A DNA stretch of 32,429 nucleotides, from positions 1 through 32,429 of the forward strand of contig JAJDAO010000008.1 of the NCBI GenBank assembly GCA_029261835.1, in the 5' to 3' direction. Both the position numbers and the translations under genes were made by a program. This DNA is from Deltaproteobacteria bacterium (GTDB lineage Bacteria; Myxococcota_A; UBA9160; UBA4427). This document shows positions 16,323-22,845 of this stretch, one piece after another (position 1 is the stretch's first letter; every line of letters begins with the position of its first letter). The notes beneath the pieces are model-generated. The model was not told where the DNA came from, ran no database searches, and saw only the letters and a list, made by a program, of their open reading frames with translations.

Positions 16323-17258
16323 ATGCGAAGGCAGGTTTCTTGCGTCCTGTTCGTAGTTCTCATTGCAGCGCTGCCGGCTCAAGCCACTGTGATTGTGGAC
16401 TGGGTCGCGATCGGTGACCCGGGCAACACGGCAGACGACACGGGGTATGGCTCCGTCGGCTACGCCTACCAGGTCGGCAAGTACGAGGTCACGAACGGCG
16501 AGTATGCGGAGTTCTTGAATGCGGTAGCCGCGACGGACACCTACAGCCTCTACAACACGGACATGGGCTCGGGTTCTGGTGGTATCACGCGGAGCGGAAG
16601 CTCCGGGAGCTACATGTACGGCACCATCACCGGCCGCGAGGACAGGCCGGTGAACTACGTATCCTGGTACGACAGTCTGCGCTTTGTGAACTGGCTCCAG
16701 AATGGCCAGTTGACCGGCGCGCAGGACAGCACGACGACGGAGGACGGCGCGTACACCTTCAGCGGCGCGACGAGCGTGGGCGGGCGAAACGCAGGCGCCA
16801 CGATTGTCCTCACCAGCGAGGACGAGTGGTACAAAGCAGCCTACTACGACTCGGCCCTCCACACGTACTACGACTACCCGTACGGAACCGACACACAGAC
16901 AACCTGCGGCACTCCGGCGGGCGGTACGAATTCAGCCAATTGCAACTCGTCGGTGGGGGATCTCACGGACTTCGGTGCCTATCCGCAATCCCTGAGTCCC
17001 AGCGGCACCGCCGATCAGGGTGGCAACGTCTGGGAATGGAACGAGGCCATCCTGACGTCAAGCCGCGGCCTTCGTGGCGGTGGCTGGTACAACACTGTCG
17101 GACACCTCGCAGCATCGAATCGAACTGGTGATTTGCCCGTGAACTCCGACGACGATGTCGGCTTCCGCGTCGCAATGATCCCCGAGCCCGGTACGGGCCT
17201 ACTCGTGCTAGCGGGTCTGCTGGGTCTCGCGATCAGTGAAAGGCGCCACAGACTCTGA
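16323..17258 (+). CDS. PEP-CTERM protein with FGE-sulfatase (SUMF1-like) fold
   Basis: The protein has 311 residues. The ATG has a strong GAGGAGG site. A signal peptide (MRRQVSCVLFVVLIAALPAQA) leads into an SUMF1-type domain: YQVGKYEVTNGEYAEFLNAV, RPVNYVSWYDSLRFVNWLQNG, LTSEDEWYKAAYY, QGGNVWEWNEA, RGLRGGGWYN and VGFRVAM. It ends IPEPGTGLLVLAGLLGLAI-SERRHRL, an exosortase sorting signal, so it is exported and cell-surface processed. True FGE enzymes have two cysteines after the GG(S/G)W motif; none is present here (GGGWYNTVGHLAASNR). It therefore probably does not make formylglycine and may act as a surface binding domain. Confidence 0.9.
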   Translation: MRRQVSCVLFVVLIAALPAQATVIVDWVAIGDPGNTADDTGYGSVGYAYQVGKYEVTNGEYAEFLNAVAATDTYSLYNTDMGSGSGGITRSGSSGSYMYGTITGREDRPVNYVSWYDSLRFVNWLQNGQLTGAQDSTTTEDGAYTFSGATSVGGRNAGATIVLTSEDEWYKAAYYDSALHTYYDYPYGTDTQTTCGTPAGGTNSANCNSSVGDLTDFGAYPQSLSPSGTADQGGNVWEWNEAILTSSRGLRGGGWYNTVGHLAASNRTGDLPVNSDDDVGFRVAMIPEPGTGLLVLAGLLGLAISERRHRL

Positions 17259-17285
17259 TCAGGATGCCAGCCACTCATTCGAACG

Positions 17286-17307
17286 CGCCCCGGCTCCGGC
17301 CGGGGCG
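17286..17307 (+). terminator. Hairpin after the FGE-fold gene
   Basis: CGCCCCGG-CTCCGG-CCGGGGCG forms a perfect 8-bp GC stem 28 nt after the stop codon, followed by TTGTCCTAT. It is a likely transcription terminator with a weak T-tract. The remaining bases up to 17548 hold no supported gene. Confidence 0.55.
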
Positions 17308-17548
17308 TTGTCCTATCTCACTGCGCCACCCTCCCGCTCGCCTCCGGCGTCGCTGCCCTGCCGGTGATGAACGGCCGTAGAGCGGCGCGAGTTCATCGCC
17401 TGGCTAGAAGCTATGAATCCCCTGGCATTGCCCACTGACAGACTCATTGGGAATAGTTGCCTCTGAGGGTTATGATTTCGCCCTCCCGACGAGTGGAGCC
17501 TCCGACAATCCCGGATTGGTCAAGACCGCAGTCGGACCAGGAGCATTC

Positions 17549-18232
17549 ATGCGCCTTCTTCTGAAAGCAGCCATTCGATTCACGATAGTTGGACTCAGCT
17601 TGCTGTGGTGCCTCGCAAGCCACGCGGGGTTGATCTGGGACTGGGAGATTGACAATCCCAGTCAGGTGCGGTCGCCAACCGACATCGTTCCGGTCTTCGC
17701 AACGCTCCACAACGACGTGGTTTCAACAGTTCTTCTCGATGGATTCGAGCGAGGTCCATTGGAGGGTATCGCTATTGGTAGTCTTGTGGGCGACGCGGAC
17801 TTCCCCCCCGGTTTGTTCGAGTTCGACGGCGGCCCACTGGGTGAACAGACTCTGCAGGAGCAGTTCTTCGGGGCGGAGATCGCACCTGGAGAGAGTTTCT
17901 CGTTTGTCCTCTATACGCTCGTCCCGACCGCAGGCGCAGTCCCGGCGGGTACGTACACGATTCCAGTCAATGACATCGCGCTGCACGGCTTCGGTCCCGG
18001 AAGCGGCTTCAAGGCCGGCGGGGCTGTCGAAGTCATTGTGGTTCCAGAGCCCGCTTCGCTGGGTTTCGTACCGCTCCTCACTCTCGGTCTTCTCGGCTTG
18101 CGGAGAAGACAGCTTCGAAGACTCTCTCTGCGTAGCGGGCTCATCGCCGAAAGCCCACGGGATCGCTCGTTGTCAATGGGCGAAGACGTCCCGCAGCACC
18201 TGCGCAGGTTCTCGGCACGGCTATGCTTCTAG
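17549..18232 (+). CDS. PEP-CTERM protein with unusual C-terminal extension
   Basis: The protein has 227 residues. ATG 17549 has AGGAG six bases upstream and begins a signal peptide (MRLLLKAAIRFTIVGLSLLWCLASHA). The mature domain is beta-rich (PVFATLHNDVVSTVLLDGF, GESFSFVLYTLVPTAG, GTYTIPVNDIALHGFG). The sorting signal VVPEPASLGFVPLLTLGLLGLRRRQLRR is complete. PEP-CTERM proteins normally stop right after the basic cluster; here about 35 residues follow (LSLRSGLIAESPRD...ARLCF). The stop codon (18230-18232) lies at the edge of the repeat 18230-18294. A lost stop or frameshift is likely. The function is unknown. Confidence 0.8.
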   Translation: MRLLLKAAIRFTIVGLSLLWCLASHAGLIWDWEIDNPSQVRSPTDIVPVFATLHNDVVSTVLLDGFERGPLEGIAIGSLVGDADFPPGLFEFDGGPLGEQTLQEQFFGAEIAPGESFSFVLYTLVPTAGAVPAGTYTIPVNDIALHGFGPGSGFKAGGAVEVIVVPEPASLGFVPLLTLGLLGLRRRQLRRLSLRSGLIAESPRDRSLSMGEDVPQHLRRFSARLCF

Positions 18233-18294
18233 ACTTCGAGACCCGAACTCCTTGGGGTCTTGTGCAGCCACGGCCGCGGGGGTCGCGGGGTCGA
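18230..18294 (+). repeat. Dispersed repeat, copy 2 (upstream of BON gene)
   Basis: This matches 280-345 over 65 nt: TAGACTTCGAGA, then a CGAACTCCTTGGGGT block, and CGGGGGTCGCGGGGTCGA. The segment AGACCC (18239-18244) can pair with GGGTCT (18255-18260), giving a small hairpin. It supplies the stop codon of the preceding gene and ends 42 nt before the BON start. Confidence 0.5.
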
Positions 18295-18336
18295 GTATGA
18301 GTCATGCGGCGGAGCACCGCGCCGAGAGGTTCGCCA

Positions 18337-18702
18337 ATGCGATACAGACCGTGGGTCACGCTCGCCGTCTTCGTCTGCGCGGTGACGATCTGTACGGGCT
18401 GCGTCTGGCTCGCGGTCGGCGGTGCTGGAGTCGCGGGCTACGAGATCGCGAAGGACGATCGCTCGATCGGAGACAAGGTTGACGACGCCTCCATCACGAG
18501 TGGTGTCAAGGTCAAGTTCATCAAAGACGCCCAGATCAAAGCGCTTGATATCAACGTAGATACCTATGAGGGCGTGGTCACGCTGCACGGCAATGTCCCC
18601 AGCGCGGGCGCTCGAGATCGAGCGGAACAGCTCGCCCGCAGCGTCAAGGGCGTGAAGGACGTCCGATCGAAGCTCGTGATCGTGCCACCCGCGTCAGATT
18701 GA
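18337..18702 (+). CDS. BON-domain lipoprotein
   Basis: The protein has 121 residues. The ATG at 18337 has GAGAGG seven bases upstream. The signal MRYRPWVTLAVFVCAVTICTGC gives a lipobox cysteine at 22, followed by a Gly/Ala-rich hydrophobic patch (LAVGGAGVAGYEI). One BON domain spans about 45-118: DDASITSGVKVKFIKD, INVDTYEGVVTLHGNVPS, ARDRAEQLARSVKGVKDVRSKLVI. BON domains bind phospholipid or stabilise the outer envelope (OsmY and DolP families). It is about the usual size for a single-BON protein. Transcription may start in or near the upstream repeat. Confidence 0.9.
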   Translation: MRYRPWVTLAVFVCAVTICTGCVWLAVGGAGVAGYEIAKDDRSIGDKVDDASITSGVKVKFIKDAQIKALDINVDTYEGVVTLHGNVPSAGARDRAEQLARSVKGVKDVRSKLVIVPPASD

Positions 18703-18776
18703 AGATAGTCGTCTAGCGACGCGTTGTAGCGGGCCATCCGGGCAAGAAGCAATTGGCCAAGACGGAGGGTACGGCC

Positions 18777-19322
18777 ATGGCGCTGCTCCTCAAGAACCTC
18801 CTCTTCACGGTGGTCGCACCAGGTACGGTTGCGGTCTACATCCCGATACTACTCGCCCAGGACCGCTCTCCCGGTTCGGCGCTCGCACTCGCGATCGCCG
18901 TCCCAGTCCTGATCCTGGGGGCCTCCATTTACGCCTGGTGCATATGGGACTTCGCCACCTTCGGGAGGGGTACACCGGCCCCGATCGATGCGCCGAAGAA
19001 GCTCGTCGTGCGGGGGCTCTACCGTTACACGCGCAATCCGATGTACATCGGATTCCTCACGGCAATCTTAGGCTGGGCTCTGTTGTTCCGTGCAGCCACT
19101 CTCGTTGTATATGCTCTCGTCGTGGCAGCATGCTTCCATCTCTTCATCGTTCTCTACGAAGAGCGCCACCTCCTCGCGGAGTTTGGAGGTCAGTACGAAG
19201 CCTACCGCTCACAGGTCGCCCGTTGGCTGCCACGTTGTCCTCTTTCTGTGGATCGCGTTGACGAGAGCGCGAAGCTTCCGAGCAAGTGCGCTGAGGGCGA
19301 CGTTGGGGGTATCGAGAGCTGA
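18777..19322 (+). CDS. Isoprenylcysteine carboxyl methyltransferase-like membrane protein
   Basis: The protein has 181 residues. ATG 18777 with GGAGGG seven bases upstream is preferred to a TTG at 18753. There are four or five membrane helices. The family motif GLYRYTRNPMYIGF (SAM-binding, ICMT/PEMT type) is followed by EERHLLAEFGGQYEAYRSQVARWLP. Bacterial members methylate unknown small or lipid substrates at the membrane. The C-terminus after RWLP (PLSVDRVDESAKLPSKCAEGD) is not family-like. The segment from 18932 on is duplicated at 21721, where this gene is broken. It is convergent and overlapping with the remnant at 19209-19463. Confidence 0.88.
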   Translation: MALLLKNLLFTVVAPGTVAVYIPILLAQDRSPGSALALAIAVPVLILGASIYAWCIWDFATFGRGTPAPIDAPKKLVVRGLYRYTRNPMYIGFLTAILGWALLFRAATLVVYALVVAACFHLFIVLYEERHLLAEFGGQYEAYRSQVARWLPRCPLSVDRVDESAKLPSKCAEGDVGGIES

Positions 19323-19463
19323 GTCCTGGCCGCGAGACTTGGAGGCGTCTCTCCGTCGACCAGTCGCGATCCCCAGCAATCCCATGCTGACGAGCAGAGC
19401 GGAAGTAGTGTGTGCGAGCGCTACCCCAACCACGAGCGCACCTGCCCCTAGCCGCTGAAGCAT
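19209..19463 (-). pseudogene. Internally deleted PEP-CTERM gene (signal peptide fused to anchor)
   Basis: The frame begins MLQRLGAGALVVGVALAHTTSA and goes straight on to LLVSMGLLGIATGRRRDASKSRG. This is the signal peptide and membrane anchor of the paralogue at 21872-22615 without the roughly 190-residue mature domain or the PEP motif. The join falls at short shared sequence (TTSA...STALLV). The paralogue's stop TAG is CAG here, so the frame runs 43 codons further, antisense to the methyltransferase gene. The ribosome region (AAGGGG) is conserved. It could still make an 84-residue membrane peptide. Confidence 0.75.
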
Positions 19464-19621
19464 GGCGTCCCCTTCCCATCGCTTCCGGACACTGTGCGGC
19501 GACGCAACTCTCGTTCCGAGCATGCTCCAGATAGTGCGACGGCCGTAGGTCATCAAGATTGGCGCGCTCTCTTGGATCGGGCTGTCTTTGGGACGAGCAG
19601 GTGGGCGAGAACCTTCTCCTC

Positions 19622-19644
19622 TTCGTGGTAGATGTCTTCACGAA
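19622..19644. promoter_or_regulatory. Operator-like palindrome, block A copy
   Basis: TTCGTG and CACGAA are separated by 11 nt, 159 nt from the start codon of the deleted PEP-CTERM frame. The same half-sites, spacing and distance (158 nt) recur in block B, while the spacer bases differ. A dimeric regulator site is the simplest reading. The rest of 19464-19799 holds no gene I can support. Confidence 0.4.
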
Positions 19645-19799
19645 GGACAGGTAGCGGGTAAGCGTGGCCTTCTCGGAGGGGTACCCAAGCAACCGAGTGC
19701 GTCCGGCACGGGTGAAGCAAAGCGGTGCGACGAGCGTGGTTCGCGGCAGCCACGGGAGCCGGGAACCGTAGATCACGACAGTCGCCCGCGCGGACGTAC

Positions 19800-21689
19800 T
19801 CAACGCCCCACGGCCGTCGTTGCCTCTCGCGGGTCGGAGCCCGCAACCAGCCCGCCGGGCTCGCGCAGCACCGCTCCCACGGCGCTGAAGTGATTGTCCC
19901 AGTCGGGCCAGCGCCTCGCTTCGTAGCCGAGGCCCTCCAGGTCGTCGGCGATCGAGTCGTAGAGGCTCGCTTCCAACTCGAGAACGCCCGGCTCGGAGTC
20001 GTGCGGCGAGAAGGAGTCGGGCCAAGTGAGGCAGCGAAAGCGGGGCGCGTCGATGGCTCTCTGGATCCCCATGCCGAAGACGAGGTGGTTGAGCAGGACC
20101 TGCACGTTGGCCTGTGTCTGCATCTCAGCGCCCGGAGTACCGAAGCTCATCACGTGTCTTCCGGCGCGGAGCAGCATCAAGGCGTGGGGCGTGACGCGCG
20201 GCCGCTTGCCCGGAGCGAGGGCCGTCGGGCTCTCGGGGTCGAGGCGAAACTGTGTCATGCGAATGCCGAGGGTGAGGCCGGTGCCCGGCACCATGGGGGA
20301 TTGCGGAAAGTCGCTCGGCGTGAGCGAGACGCTGTTGCCCTCGCGGTCGATCACCGCGAGGTAGCTGGTGTCGCGCCCGAATGAGACGCCGGCGGCCAAC
20401 CTCGCGGCGTCCGGGGGCGGTGGGCTCCAGCCCTGGGTGAGGCGTCCCGGAATCGCGCCTGGCGGAGGCAGCGCGCCGAAGGCGCGGGTGCTCATCTGGG
20501 CGCGGCGGCTGGCCGCGTAGGCCGGATCGAGGAGCGCCGCGGTGGGCACGTCGACGAAGTCCGGGTCGCCCACGTAGGCCTCCCGATCCGCCATCGAGAG
20601 TTCGAGGGCCTGGACGACGGCGTGCACGTAGGCGGCACTGTTGTGGCCGAGATCGACGAGCCTCATGGGATCGAGGATCTGCAGCGCCATGGGGACCACG
20701 ATACCCTGGGTCCAGGTCCCATTGGTAAGCACCTCGTGGCCCCGAAAGCGACCCGCCAGAGGCGTCTCCCAACGGCCCCGATACCCGGAGAGGTCCGCGG
20801 CGTCCATCAAGCCGTCTTCCGACTCCTGCAGGGCCACGATGGCCTCGGCGATCGGGCCGCGATAGAAGTAGTCGCGCACCGCCGCGAGACAGTCGACGCG
20901 GCTGCTGGCGCGACGCCGGCAAGCCTCTTCGACGGCCGCCAGCTGTCCCAGCGTCTTCGCCAGATCGGGCCGCGTGAAGCGATCCCCCCGGTGAATGGGG
21001 CGCCACCACTCGCCTTTCGTATAGACCTGCGCGTTGTAGGGCATCAGGAACGCGAAGCCGAGTCGCTCGAAGAGGTTGAGATCCAGGTTGTGCGCCATCG
21101 TGCGGTGGATCGGAAAGCCCTCTTCGGCAACCGCGATCGCGGGCGCCGCCAACTCGGCGAAGCCCCGCGTGCCGTGACGCGAGAGCAGCTCGATGATGAC
21201 GTCCGGCGAGGCGGGTACGAGCTGAGCGATGACGTCGTACCTGGGCACGACGGCGTGACCGCGCGCGCGAAAGGCCTCGATAGTCGCCCGCGCCGGAGCC
21301 TTGCCGGCGCCCACGTAGCTCCGTGCCTCGCCTGCCGTGGCATCCCACACGAGCACGGGCGCAATCCCGGGGAAGCTCGCGGCATCACCAAAGGTGACGT
21401 TGAGGACGAGCAGCCCCGCCACCGCGGCATCGACGGCGTTTCCTCCCTCTTCGAGCACGTGCTGCATGGCGTTTGCCGCCCAGGGCGTGCCCGCAACTGA
21501 CACGAACTGCTGCACGCGGAGCGCGCCTCGCGGCCGGCCAGAGGGGTCTTCGAAGGGCATCGGATCGCGCGGCCCGGGCGGAAGAGGAAGCGCGCCAAAA
21601 AGCACGAACAGCCCCGCGGCGACGAGCATGCCAGCTAGACCCCGCCGTGCCCAGCTCCGCCCGGCATCGTTCCGACGATCTCCCGGCAT
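19800..21689 (-). CDS. Gamma-glutamyltransferase family Ntn-hydrolase
   Basis: The protein has 629 residues. An N-terminal membrane or signal-anchor helix (about 17-37) places it outside the cytoplasm. The GGT large-subunit pattern is present: AANAMQHVLEEGGNAVDAAVAGLLVLNVT (72-100), FPGIAPVLVW and LAAPAIAVAEEGFPIHRTMA. The autocleavage site and nucleophile lie in GRDTSYLAVIDREGNSVSLTPSDF, with T441 as the catalytic Thr (usually H-T-T-H; D-T-S-Y here). The small subunit then follows with MVPGTGLTLGIRMTQF. The GKRPRVTPHALMLL and FGTPGAEMQTQANVQVLLN blocks are near-canonical. It hydrolyses or transfers gamma-glutamyl groups or related amides. It sits between the two duplicated blocks. Confidence 0.92.
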   Translation of the reverse strand: MPGDRRNDAGRSWARRGLAGMLVAAGLFVLFGALPLPPGPRDPMPFEDPSGRPRGALRVQQFVSVAGTPWAANAMQHVLEEGGNAVDAAVAGLLVLNVTFGDAASFPGIAPVLVWDATAGEARSYVGAGKAPARATIEAFRARGHAVVPRYDVIAQLVPASPDVIIELLSRHGTRGFAELAAPAIAVAEEGFPIHRTMAHNLDLNLFERLGFAFLMPYNAQVYTKGEWWRPIHRGDRFTRPDLAKTLGQLAAVEEACRRRASSRVDCLAAVRDYFYRGPIAEAIVALQESEDGLMDAADLSGYRGRWETPLAGRFRGHEVLTNGTWTQGIVVPMALQILDPMRLVDLGHNSAAYVHAVVQALELSMADREAYVGDPDFVDVPTAALLDPAYAASRRAQMSTRAFGALPPPGAIPGRLTQGWSPPPPDAARLAAGVSFGRDTSYLAVIDREGNSVSLTPSDFPQSPMVPGTGLTLGIRMTQFRLDPESPTALAPGKRPRVTPHALMLLRAGRHVMSFGTPGAEMQTQANVQVLLNHLVFGMGIQRAIDAPRFRCLTWPDSFSPHDSEPGVLELEASLYDSIADDLEGLGYEARRWPDWDNHFSAVGAVLREPGGLVAGSDPREATTAVGR

Positions 21690-21721
21690 GCCTAGAAGCT
21701 ATCTCATAAACCCCTCCCGTC

Positions 21722-21868
21722 GCCTGGCGCGTATGGGACTTCGCCACCTTCGGAAGGGGCACGCCCGCCCCGATCGACGCGCCGAAGAAGCTCGTCGTGC
21801 GGGGGCTCTACCGTTACACACGCAATCCGATGCACAGAGGGCGACGTTGCGCGGCCGTCGAGAGCTGA
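21722..21868 (+). pseudogene. Methyltransferase remnant (block B)
   Basis: The frame AWRVWDFATFGRGTPAPIDAP, then KKLVVRGLYRYTRNPM, matches the intact gene at 18777-19322. It then jumps from NPM to the last few codons (RG-RRCAAVES, stop). The 5' half and the 3' helices are both missing, so no functional enzyme is possible. The stop lies 3 nt from the end of the convergent PEP-CTERM gene. Confidence 0.8.
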
Positions 21869-21871
21869 GCC

Positions 21872-22615
21872 CTAGCCGCGAGACTGCGAAGGGTCTCTGC
21901 GTCGGCTAATCGCCATCCCCAGCAATCCCATGCCGACGAGTAGAGCCGTGGAGGGCTCCGGAACGGGTACCACCACGAAGTTGCTCGTGAAGGTGGCGGA
22001 GTCGTTCGCCGTCAGCGTGAAGTCGTACACGATGGCGATGCTCGCGAATGCCGCCACAGCCGGCTGGCTCGGGATGGGTGTGCCGAAGCTCGTCTGCGGG
22101 ACATTGACGCTGAGGAAGCCGCCGGCGCTGAAGGACTGCGGATCGTTGTAGAGCGTCTGCACGGTCGCGCCGTCGATCTGCGCGGCATACAGGGACGTTG
22201 CGGTGAAGGTCGCCAGGGTGACTCCGTCACCGTTGTTGTCCGTCGCGCCGCCCTGCATCGAGCCACCGATCAGGCTGGACGGGGTGGTGGGTGCGGTGAT
22301 GGCCAGCGTGACGATCATCGTGTAATGCGCCGTGACGCCGGAGTTGTTCGTCACGGCCGTGGTCCCCGAGACTACGGGATCCTCGTCGAGCGAGAAGTTC
22401 CACATATCGATGTCCAGATTGCCGATCGCCGCCCCGGTTCCCATGCAGTTGAAGCTAGGGGCGGTCCCGGCGCAGTTCATCATCATCTGGTTCATGCTTC
22501 CCTGGGAGACTCCGGCGTCGAGCACCTCCACAGTGAAAGAAAGCGCCCAAGCCGACGTCGTGTATGCGAGCGCCGCCCCAACCACGAGCGCACCAACCCA
22601 GAGCCGCTGAAGCAT
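21872..22615 (-). CDS. PEP-CTERM surface protein
   Basis: The protein has 247 residues. The ATG (22613-22615) follows AAGGGGAAG; an upstream in-frame ATG lacks a site and would spoil the signal peptide. The signal peptide is MLQRLWVGALVVGAALAYTTSAWA. The mature domain is Thr/Ser/Ala-rich and beta-type (TAHYTMIVTLAITAPTTPSS, VTLATFTATSLYAAQIDG, IAIVYDFTLTANDSATFTSN). The sorting signal VPVPEPSTALLVGMGLLGMAISRRRD is textbook. It would be exported, cut and anchored by an exosortase that must be encoded elsewhere. Its paralogue at 19209 is gutted. A palindrome 158 nt upstream may regulate it. Confidence 0.88.
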   Translation of the reverse strand: MLQRLWVGALVVGAALAYTTSAWALSFTVEVLDAGVSQGSMNQMMMNCAGTAPSFNCMGTGAAIGNLDIDMWNFSLDEDPVVSGTTAVTNNSGVTAHYTMIVTLAITAPTTPSSLIGGSMQGGATDNNGDGVTLATFTATSLYAAQIDGATVQTLYNDPQSFSAGGFLSVNVPQTSFGTPIPSQPAVAAFASIAIVYDFTLTANDSATFTSNFVVVPVPEPSTALLVGMGLLGMAISRRRDPSQSRG

Positions 22616-22772
22616 GACTTCCCCTTCCCATCGCTTCCGGACGCCATGATGCACAGCAAGTTCCATTCCGAGAACCTGGAAATAGGAAGTGGGTCGTAAG
22701 TTATTGAAACTGCAGCGTTCTCTTGGGTCGGTCTCTCCTCACGACGAGCAGGCGGGCGAAAACCTTCTCCTA

Positions 22773-22795
22773 TTCGTGGAAAATGTTTTCACGAA
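22773..22795. promoter_or_regulatory. Operator-like palindrome, block B copy
   Basis: TTCGTG-N11-CACGAA lies 158 nt upstream of the PEP-CTERM start. The spacer (GAAAATGTTTT) is itself nearly palindromic. The half-sites and spacing are conserved with 19622-19644. Confidence 0.4.
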
Positions 22796-22845
22796 GAGAG
22801 CTCTCCTGTCAAACGAACGACGAGCGGTCTCTGTGCCAAACGCAG

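Larger units (their letters stand above)
18932..19646. repeat. Duplicated block A (715 bp)
   Basis: This block shares order, orientation and near-identical stretches with 21721-22796: the methyltransferase core (TTCGCCACCTTCGG onward), the tail-to-tail junction AGGGCGACGTTG...GAGAGCTGAG, the PEP-CTERM ends, and the upstream palindrome. Block A keeps the methyltransferase and has lost the PEP-CTERM middle; block B shows the reverse. The blocks are direct repeats flanking the GGT gene. Confidence 0.8.
21721..22796. repeat. Duplicated block B (about 1.08 kb)
   Basis: This is the second copy of the 18932-19646 block, in the same orientation. It retains the full PEP-CTERM gene (minus strand) but only a 49-codon stub of the methyltransferase. 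Strong identity is seen at CGCCGAAGAAGCTCGTCGTG, CCCCAGCAATCCCATGC and CCCCTTCCCATCGCTTCCGG. Confidence 0.8.

Noticed and set aside
19553..19846. Possible hemerythrin-like fragment (LREDIYHEEEKVLAHLL) on the minus strand
   Set aside because: The equivalent sequence in block B has a stop codon in that frame, there are no other HHE motifs, and conservation is better explained by the palindrome.
20125..21348. A 407-codon minus-strand open frame
   Set aside because: It is an Arg/Gly-rich alternative frame of the gamma-glutamyltransferase gene, with no motif of its own.
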